Shown here piece by piece: positions 1 to 5,028 of a DNA stretch of 5,708 nt (its first letter is position 1; the number at the start of each line of letters is the position of its first letter). The position numbers and the translations under genes are program-made. Where the stretch lies: positions 1 through 5,708 of the forward strand of contig CADBMG010000046.1 of NCBI GenBank assembly GCA_902795745.1, read 5' to 3'. This stretch comes from an uncultured Pseudomonadota bacterium. GTDB lineage: Bacteria; Pseudomonadota; Alphaproteobacteria; RF32; CAG-239. The notes below the pieces were generated by a model. The model was not told the DNA's origin. It was given only the letters and a program-made list of their open reading frames with translations, and ran no database searches.

Positions 1-2105
1 ACTGAAGGTCGTTGGGTAGACATAATCAGGTGAATACCGGCAGCACGTGCCATTTGTGCCAAGCGTTGAATAGCGGCTTCTACCTCTTTACCGGCAACCA
101 GCATTAAATCAGCCATTTCATCAACTACAATAACGATATACGGCATTGGAGATGTATCAATTATTTGCTCTTCATAAATCGGTTGTCCTGTTTCTTTATC
201 AAATCCGGTTTGAATGGTCTTTTTCATTTCTTTGCCGGATTTAGCCATATCGGCTACTTTTTGATTATATCCGGCTATGTTACGTACGTTGATTAATGCC
301 ATTTTTCTGTAACGATCTTCCATTTCGCGCACTGCCCATTTAAGACCAACAACAGCTTTTGCCGGATCGGTAATAACCGGTGTCAGCAAGTGAGGAATGC
401 CGTTATACATCGAAAATTCCAACTGCTTCGGGTCAATCATAATGAATTTGCATTGTTCCGGCGTCATTCGATATAATAAAGATAAAATCATTGAGTTCAC
501 ACCGACCGATTTACCGGAGCCGGTTGTACCGGCTACCAATAAGTGCGGCATTTTGGATAAATCAGCATATACGTGTTGACCACCTATATCCTTACCTAAT
601 GCGACGTTTAAAATATTTTTGCTATTTTTGAAAACATCATCTTCAAATAATTCACGCAGCCACACTGTCTCACGTTTTTCATTCGGCAATTCTATACCTA
701 TGGTGTTTGAGCCGCTGACTACCGCCATACGCACCGAGGCAACCGACATAGAACGTGCAATATCGTCAGACAATCCGATAACCCGCGCAGTACGGGTTCC
801 CGGAGCCGGCTCTAACTCGTAAAGTGTAACTACCGGTCCCGGACGAACTTTAACAATTTGCCCATGGATTCCGAAATCATTCAACACCGTTTCTAACTTT
901 GCGGCATTGGCTTTCAAGGTTTCTTCATCATACACAACAGCGGTGTTTTGCGGAATTGAAAGTAAGTTAATATCAGGCAAAGAATATTCTTTCTGTACTA
1001 CTTTCGGCTGAGATTGCTTTGTTTCAGCCGAAATTGACTGAGTATTTGAACTATCGTTTACTTCTTTTGAGGCAGACTTTTCTTCGGTATTTTTATCCTT
1101 AACAGCTTTCATTCCCTCGGTTTGGTATATTTCTTCCGGCATAATTTTTCGACTTGCTTTTTTAACATTTTGGTTTGCAATATCTCCATCTTTTACAAAA
1201 TCAAAAGTCGGGTTAAAGCTGCTAGAGGTATTTTTTGCCGCAAATGTTCCCTTATCTTTCGGCGATTCATTTTCAAGATTCGGTTGAGTAGGCATCTCTA
1301 TCGTGATATTTTTGCCTGTAAGGCTGGCTTCCGCCGTATTTTGTACTTTATTGTCAGAGAATTCCGGTTCACGGCGAATTTTTAATTTAGGGGCACTTAA
1401 ATTCGGTAATTTTGATTGCAAATAGCTCGGATTTAATTCTTTAAATTCCGTAAAATCACGAATTTTTGCTATTTTTTTACAGCCGCTGATGAATTTAGAA
1501 CAAATCCATTTACATACTTCGTATATTTTGCGACTTAAATTTAACCACAATTTTAATGTGATTCCGGCGGCAAAATTGAATGATAAAATAGCAACAAATA
1601 ATATTATTCCGTCAAAAATAATGGTGTTATAAGGTAAATTTAATTGATTTATCAATGTATTAAGCGGACGACTGAGCGAGCGACTCCATTCTCCGGCGAG
1701 ATTAGGTACTTCAAAACCTCCCAAATATGAACGGCAGGTTAAGTCAAAAAAACATGCAAGACTTAATATTCCCACAAACCACGCAAAAACACGCATTTTC
1801 CATTCAGCAAACGCGTGAAAACGTAACAAGGCAATTCCCCAAAAAAACGGAACCGCCAAGAAAATAATAAGAGCCAGACCGAATGAACGGAAAATAAAAT
1901 CAGCACTGTATGCTCCGAAAATACCGAGAATATTTTGGACAGTTCCGTCGGTAGCTTTATTAAAAGATGGATCTTCTGCATTATAGCTGAATATACTTAT
2001 ATAAAGTGAGATCGATAATAAAATAAAAGCGATTCCCAACAGGTTACACATCATTTTTTGCCACAACGATTTTTGCTGTTCTTTAATTATTTTTTTCTTA
2101 GCCAT
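1..2105 (-). CDS. ftsK: DNA translocase FtsK, N-terminal 701 residues (3' end beyond the window)
   Basis: FtsK is a hexameric ATP-driven DNA pump anchored at the division septum, where it clears and aligns chromosome termini and activates XerCD recombination. I translated the frame from 2105 to the left edge and found no stop. Four hydrophobic segments lie at about residues 21-41, 74-94, 106-122 and 163-182, matching the FtsK membrane domain. A polar Lys/Ser/Asn/Glu-rich linker spans about 190-370. The alpha and beta motor domains follow, with Walker A GTTGSGKS at 526-533 and Walker B VIVVDE ending at D662-E663. The sequence MARAAGIHLIMSTQRPSV closes the visible part. The QTGFD/YEEQ insert before Walker B looks alphaproteobacterial. 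The rest of the beta domain and any DNA-reading gamma domain lie outside the window. The start is supported by AGAGGA five bases upstream. The gene is divergent from fabD. Identity is essentially certain. Confidence 0.97.
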   Translation of the reverse strand, partial: MAKKKIIKEQQKSLWQKMMCNLLGIAFILLSISLYISIFSYNAEDPSFNKATDGTVQNILGIFGAYSADFIFRSFGLALIIFLAVPFFWGIALLRFHAFAEWKMRVFAWFVGILSLACFFDLTCRSYLGGFEVPNLAGEWSRSLSRPLNTLINQLNLPYNTIIFDGIILFVAILSFNFAAGITLKLWLNLSRKIYEVCKWICSKFISGCKKIAKIRDFTEFKELNPSYLQSKLPNLSAPKLKIRREPEFSDNKVQNTAEASLTGKNITIEMPTQPNLENESPKDKGTFAAKNTSSSFNPTFDFVKDGDIANQNVKKASRKIMPEEIYQTEGMKAVKDKNTEEKSASKEVNDSSNTQSISAETKQSQPKVVQKEYSLPDINLLSIPQNTAVVYDEETLKANAAKLETVLNDFGIHGQIVKVRPGPVVTLYELEPAPGTRTARVIGLSDDIARSMSVASVRMAVVSGSNTIGIELPNEKRETVWLRELFEDDVFKNSKNILNVALGKDIGGQHVYADLSKMPHLLVAGTTGSGKSVGVNSMILSLLYRMTPEQCKFIMIDPKQLEFSMYNGIPHLLTPVITDPAKAVVGLKWAVREMEDRYRKMALINVRNIAGYNQKVADMAKSGKEMKKTIQTGFDKETGQPIYEEQIIDTSPMPYIVIVVDEMADLMLVAGKEVEAAIQRLAQMARAAGIHLIMSTQRPS

Positions 2106-2110
2106 TACAG

Positions 2111-2116
2111 TCCTCT
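2111..2116 (-). promoter_or_regulatory. Ribosome binding site of ftsK
   Basis: On the minus strand AGAGGA lies five bases before the ATG at 2105-2103. It supports that ATG as the start of ftsK, giving the short basic N-terminus MAKKK ahead of the first membrane segment. Confidence 0.7.
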
Positions 2117-2141
2117 TTTTTTTACACTTGCAAACGCTCTT

Positions 2142-2149
2142 ATTTTATA
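2142..2149 (-). promoter_or_regulatory. Possible -10 element of the ftsK promoter
   Basis: The minus strand reads TATAAAAT about 37 bases upstream of the ftsK ATG, a plausible distance for a short leader. I could not find a convincing -35 hexamer at 16-18 bases from it; the upstream DNA is a featureless AT run. The call therefore rests on the -10 alone. Confidence 0.3.
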
Positions 2150-2157
2150 CCTAAATA

Positions 2158-2187
2158 TTCAAAAAATTATTAATTTTATGCTATGAT
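2158..2187 (+). promoter_or_regulatory. Possible upstream promoter of fabD (extended -10)
   Basis: TATGAT at 2182-2187 is preceded by TG at 2179-2180, the spacing of an extended -10 element. A weak -35-like TTCAAA lies at 2158-2163, 18 bases upstream. An initiation point near 2194 would give a leader of about 75 bases. An inverted repeat, TTATTAA (2167-2173) and TTAATAA (2191-2197), flanks the -10. In such AT-rich DNA the repeat may be chance. This would be a second, upstream promoter in addition to the one at 2213-2240. Confidence 0.35.
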
Positions 2188-2212
2188 TTGTTAATAAAAA
2201 ACAGTGTGATTA

Positions 2213-2240
2213 TTGACATTTGTTCGTAAAGGTTTATACA
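2213..2240 (+). promoter_or_regulatory. Main predicted promoter of the fabD-fabG operon
   Basis: A perfect -35 hexamer TTGACA (2213-2218) is followed after 16 bases by TATACA (2235-2240), which matches four of six positions of the -10 consensus. Transcription would begin near 2247, leaving a leader of about 22 bases that contains the AAGGAG ribosome binding site. Both elements and the spacing are seen directly; activity is inferred from sigma-70-type consensus. Confidence 0.65.
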
Positions 2241-2254
2241 CTTCGAGTCAAGAA

Positions 2255-2260
2255 AAGGAG
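2255..2260 (+). promoter_or_regulatory. Ribosome binding site of fabD
   Basis: AAGGAG lies eight bases before the ATG at 2269. It is a strong match to the Shine-Dalgarno consensus and fixes the fabD start. Confidence 0.85.
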
Positions 2261-2268
2261 ATATTTTA

Positions 2269-3213
2269 ATGAAATATGCTTTTGTGTTTCCGGGGCAAGG
2301 CTCACAATATGTGGGAATGGGCAAAGAATTAGCAGATAATTTTGCTTCGGCTCGGGAGGTTTTTGAAGAAGTTAACGAAGCGTTGGGAGAGAACTTGTTT
2401 AAAATCATGGTTGATGGTCCCGATGCGGAATTGACTATGACGGCAAATACTCAGCCGGCACTAATGGCTTTTTCTATGGCATTGGTGCGTGTTTTGGATA
2501 AAGATTTCGGCATAAAATTAAAGGACAAAGCAGCATATGTGGCGGGATATTCTCTCGGAGAATATTCGGCAGCCTGCACTGCGGGAGTGATCTCACTTAA
2601 TGATACGGCAAAACTATTACGCTTGCGCGGTCAGGCAATGCAAAATGCTGTTCCGTTCGGAGTTGGCGGTATGGCAGCGGTAATCGGTTTATCGTACAAA
2701 GATGTTGGAGCTTTGGCTGACGCATGTTCCAACGGTAAAGATATGTGCGTAGCCGCAAATGATAATTCAGACGGACAGGTGGTTTTATCAGGGGCAATGT
2801 CTGCAATAGACAGAGCAATTGAAATTGCACCGGAATTTGGAGCTAAAAAATGCATCAAATTGGCGGTAAGTGCTCCGTTTCACAGCCCATATATGGCATC
2901 GGCAGCTGACGTTATGGCACGTGCATTTATGGAGGTTGAAGCCAAAGATGCACAAATTCCTCTTATTGCGAATGTATTGGCGCAACCGATAACTGATCAC
3001 AAAGAAATTATTAAGCAGCTTATTGCGCAAGTAACCGGCACCGTTCGGTGGCGCGAAACAATGAACTATTTGGACGAACAGGGAGTAACCGATTTGGTAG
3101 AACTCGGAGCAGGAAAAGTGCTTTCCGGTATTGCTAAGCGCGGTTATAAAAATATTAACTCAATTTCAGTCGGTTCTGTCGCAGAAATCGAAGAATTGGC
3201 AAAAAATTTATAA
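2269..3213 (+). CDS. fabD: Malonyl-CoA:acyl carrier protein transacylase FabD
   Basis: FabD moves the malonyl group from malonyl-CoA to the phosphopantetheine arm of acyl carrier protein, supplying the two-carbon extender for cytosolic type II fatty acid synthesis. The 314-residue product has the usual FabD length and runs collinear with the family from end to end. Visible landmarks are GQGSQ at 9-13 (oxyanion-hole glutamine), the nucleophile motif GYSLGE at 93-98 with Ser95, Arg120 in LLRLRGQAM (carboxylate of the malonyl group), and His205 in SAPFHSPYM (catalytic base). Gln254 sits in AQVTGTVRW, and ELGAGKVL lies near the C-terminus. The ANDNS stretch at 163-167 and QVTGTVRW look alphaproteobacterial. 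One oddity is Tyr94 where the family usually has His just before the nucleophile. The gene is first in an operon with fabG, 15 bases downstream. Confidence 0.97.
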   Translation: MKYAFVFPGQGSQYVGMGKELADNFASAREVFEEVNEALGENLFKIMVDGPDAELTMTANTQPALMAFSMALVRVLDKDFGIKLKDKAAYVAGYSLGEYSAACTAGVISLNDTAKLLRLRGQAMQNAVPFGVGGMAAVIGLSYKDVGALADACSNGKDMCVAANDNSDGQVVLSGAMSAIDRAIEIAPEFGAKKCIKLAVSAPFHSPYMASAADVMARAFMEVEAKDAQIPLIANVLAQPITDHKEIIKQLIAQVTGTVRWRETMNYLDEQGVTDLVELGAGKVLSGIAKRGYKNINSISVGSVAEIEELAKNL

Positions 3214-3216
3214 ATG

Positions 3217-3222
3217 AAAGGA
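3217..3222 (+). promoter_or_regulatory. Ribosome binding site that decides the fabG start
   Basis: AAAGGA sits six bases before the ATG at 3229. An earlier in-frame ATG at 3214 directly abuts the fabD stop codon but has no Shine-Dalgarno sequence upstream, and this ribosome binding site would lie inside its coding sequence. The site therefore favours 3229. Confidence 0.8.
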
Positions 3223-3228
3223 AATAAC

Positions 3229-3966
3229 ATGTTTAGATTAGATGGAAAAGTTGCATTAATTACCGGTGCTGCCGGTGGTTTGGGACACAAAATTGCTCAT
3301 ACGTTACATGAACAGGGAGCTGTTTTGGCTTTAACCGACATGAATGCCGAACGCTTGGAAGCCTTAAAAAATGAATTGGGCGGAAATGCTGAATGCTTCG
3401 TAGCTAATTTGACCGATGCCGAAGCCGTTAAAAGCTTGGTTGCAGAAGTTGAAGAAAAAATGGGACGCATTGATATTTTGGTTAATAATGCCGGATTAAC
3501 ACGTGATAATTTATTTATGCGTATGAGTGATGCAGATTGGCAATTAGTATTGGATGTTAATCTTTCTGCCGGCTTTAAGTTGGCACGTGCCGCTGTTCGC
3601 GGAATGATTAAACGCCGTTTCGGTCGTATTATCGGTATTGCTTCTGTTGTCGGTGTTATGGGAAATGCCGGACAAGCCAATTATTCAGCTTCTAAGGCAG
3701 GTATGATTGCCATGAATAAATGTTTGGCACAAGAAGTAGGTTCTCGCGGTGTTACGGTTAACTCTATCGCACCGGGTTTTATTCGCACTCCTATGACTGA
3801 CGTTTTACCTGATGATGTTAAAGCTGCTTTGCTTGCCAAAATTCCGGAACAAAAATTGGGTGAAGCACAGGATATTGCTAATGTCGTGGCATTTTTGGCA
3901 TCTGATGAGGCACAATATATTACCGGTCAAACCATTCATGTTAACGGCGGAATGGCTATGATTTAA
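3229..3966 (+). CDS. fabG: 3-oxoacyl-[acyl carrier protein] reductase FabG
   Basis: FabG reduces 3-ketoacyl-ACP to 3-hydroxyacyl-ACP, the first reduction of each elongation cycle. Counted from the ATG at 3229 the product has 245 residues, close to the 244 of E. coli FabG. It is a classical short-chain dehydrogenase: glycine-rich TGAAGGLG at 12-19, NNAG at 86-89, and catalytic tetrad Asn111, Ser139, Tyr152 and Lys156 (YSASK). A PG motif lies at 182-183, and the C-terminus is NGGMAMI. Arg130 and Arg173 align with residues reported to dock ACP in E. coli FabG. Oddly, the arginine typical of NADPH-using FabG (TGASRG) is Gly16 here, and Asp37 ends the second beta strand, a pattern linked to NADH use. 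A start at 3214 would add five residues but lacks a ribosome binding site. The gene follows fabD by 15 bases and ends at a terminator. Confidence 0.95.
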   Translation: MFRLDGKVALITGAAGGLGHKIAHTLHEQGAVLALTDMNAERLEALKNELGGNAECFVANLTDAEAVKSLVAEVEEKMGRIDILVNNAGLTRDNLFMRMSDADWQLVLDVNLSAGFKLARAAVRGMIKRRFGRIIGIASVVGVMGNAGQANYSASKAGMIAMNKCLAQEVGSRGVTVNSIAPGFIRTPMTDVLPDDVKAALLAKIPEQKLGEAQDIANVVAFLASDEAQYITGQTIHVNGGMAMI

Positions 3967-3986
3967 TCGTGGTATAAAGCTAAATG

Positions 3987-4023
3987 AAAGGACTCCTATC
4001 GGCTAGATAAGAGTCCTTTTTTT
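3987..4023 (+). terminator. Intrinsic terminator after fabG, possibly shared with psd
   Basis: AAAGGACTC (3987-3995) pairs perfectly with GAGTCCTTT (4011-4019), and a run of seven T bases (4017-4023) follows. Inside the loop TATC (3997-4000) can pair with GATA (4006-4009), extending the hairpin past one C-A mismatch and leaving the five-base loop GGCTA. This ends the fabD-fabG transcript 20 bases past the fabG stop. On the minus strand the same hairpin lies just beyond the psd stop, but only three U bases and then CAUUUAG follow it, so termination of psd here would be weaker. Confidence 0.9.
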
Positions 4024-4045
4024 GCGATAATGTGCAAACAAAAAA

Positions 4046-4894
4046 TTATAATATTGTTCCCATTTTCTGCCCCATTTGGATATGTCTTTCGATTTGTAAT
4101 GCCTCATCGAATTTTATTTTATCTTTTTCAAACAAGCATATCACCGTACTTCCCATCATAAATTTACCGATTTCATCTCCCTTATGAAAACTAATATCAC
4201 GAAGAGGGTATTCATATGTTTGGGGTTCATTTGCTTTGTTTGGAGCAACGATGCCGCACCAGTTCATATATATGCTACGTACAATGGCGGCACCTACCAG
4301 TATTATTGCCATTTTACCGATAGGAGTTTCAAATATACAAACAACTCTTTCGTTGCGAGAGAAAAGCTCAGGAATATTTTTCACATATAAAGGGTTTACA
4401 GAAAACAATTCCCCCGGAACATAAGTCATTTTTATGAGTTTGCCGGCAAATGGTATATGCACACGATGATAGTCACTTGGAGAAAGATAAACAGTTATAA
4501 ATTTACCATCATCAAATAGAGCACTGTCTGTTTCAGATGCCAAAAGGGCATCGGTAGAAAAATAATGACCTTTGGCTTGTAATTGTATGTTTTCTTTCAG
4601 TTCTCCGAATGCGCTGATACGTCCATCTGCCGGAAATACTATGCTATTGTCATTATTATCTATACTTCTTGCGCCGCTTTTTAAACGACGGGCAAAAAAG
4701 TCATTAAATGTTTTGTAGTCTGTAATTTTACCATCTGCCTCTTGCAGATTTACGCGATAGAATTTGGCAAAATTTTGAATGGCCAATGTGGTAATTTCCC
4801 CCAGTTTTGCTCCCGCGGCATAACCGACTAAACGCGTAATAGCGCGCTTAGGAAGCAGATATTGCCCATATATTTTCAGCTGATTAATATCCAT
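4046..4894 (-). CDS. psd: Phosphatidylserine decarboxylase proenzyme
   Basis: This pyruvoyl enzyme converts phosphatidylserine to phosphatidylethanolamine at the inner membrane. The 282-residue proenzyme carries the self-cleavage motif GST at 248-250 (context FMMGSTVICLF). Cleavage between Gly248 and Ser249 would yield a large beta chain and a short alpha chain of 34 residues whose first Ser becomes the pyruvoyl group. Asp90 in FPADG and His146 in DYHRVHIPF correspond to the Asp and His of the processing triad known from E. coli. The N-terminal part (QYLLPKRAITRLVG, then TFNDFFARRL) resembles the long E. coli-type enzyme (about 320 residues) rather than the short, roughly 230-residue type I associate with many alphaproteobacteria. 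No pssA is adjacent in this window. AAGGAG seven bases upstream supports the start. The gene converges on fabG and diverges from the gene at 5029. Confidence 0.95.
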   Translation of the reverse strand: MDINQLKIYGQYLLPKRAITRLVGYAAGAKLGEITTLAIQNFAKFYRVNLQEADGKITDYKTFNDFFARRLKSGARSIDNNDNSIVFPADGRISAFGELKENIQLQAKGHYFSTDALLASETDSALFDDGKFITVYLSPSDYHRVHIPFAGKLIKMTYVPGELFSVNPLYVKNIPELFSRNERVVCIFETPIGKMAIILVGAAIVRSIYMNWCGIVAPNKANEPQTYEYPLRDISFHKGDEIGKFMMGSTVICLFEKDKIKFDEALQIERHIQMGQKMGTIL

Positions 4895-4901
4895 GTTTTT
4901 T

Positions 4902-4907
4902 CTCCTT
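4902..4907 (-). promoter_or_regulatory. Ribosome binding site of psd
   Basis: The minus strand reads AAGGAG seven bases before the ATG at 4894-4892. It is a strong Shine-Dalgarno match that fixes the psd start. Confidence 0.85.
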
Positions 4908-4918
4908 ATCGTAATTGA

Positions 4919-4947
4919 TTAATAAGCGAAAAATTAAATTGTGTCAA
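4919..4947 (-). promoter_or_regulatory. Predicted promoter of psd
   Basis: On the minus strand a perfect TTGACA (4947-4942) is followed after exactly 17 bases by TATTAA (4924-4919), matching four of six -10 positions. Transcription would begin near 4912, with a leader of about 18 bases that still includes the AAGGAG site. psd therefore looks like a single-gene unit with its own promoter. Confidence 0.65.
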
Positions 4948-4962
4948 TAACGATTCATTTTA

Positions 4963-4991
4963 TTGCAACGGTGGCTAAAATGTGCTATTGT
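4963..4991 (+). promoter_or_regulatory. Possible promoter of the ankyrin/Gly-Ser-rich protein gene
   Basis: TTGCAA (4963-4968) and TATTGT (4986-4991) are spaced by 17 bases, each matching four of six consensus positions. TG at 4983-4984 gives the -10 an extended form. Initiation near 4998 would give a leader of about 31 bases. The TATAAC at 5002-5007 is an alternative -10 but lacks a -35 at a usable distance. Confidence 0.4.
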
Positions 4992-5017
4992 CAATGCATC
5001 GTATAACAGAAAGTTTT

Positions 5018-5023
5018 AGGAAG
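5018..5023 (+). promoter_or_regulatory. Ribosome binding site of the right-edge gene
   Basis: AGGAAG lies five bases before the ATG at 5029. An in-frame TAG at 5017-5019 rules out any longer N-terminal extension, so 5029 is the first possible ATG. Confidence 0.7.
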
Positions 5024-5028
5024 TTCGT

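Noticed and set aside
397..822. Plus-strand ORFs at 397-579 and 619-822
   Set aside because: Both lie antisense inside the ftsK motor domain, whose minus-strand frame is open throughout and carries Walker A and Walker B motifs.
3214..3228. Earlier fabG start at the ATG directly after the fabD stop
   Set aside because: No Shine-Dalgarno sequence precedes it, the AAAGGA site would be inside the coding sequence, and the resulting N-terminal MKGNN extension is not typical of FabG.
3297..3680. Minus-strand ORF of 127 codons
   Set aside because: It is antisense to fabG, whose catalytic motifs lie in the plus frame; the composition is that of a shadow frame and no family is recognisable.
4988..5007. 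TTGTCA and TATAAC as a promoter for the right-edge gene
   Set aside because: The hexamers are only eight bases apart, too close for a sigma-70-type promoter.
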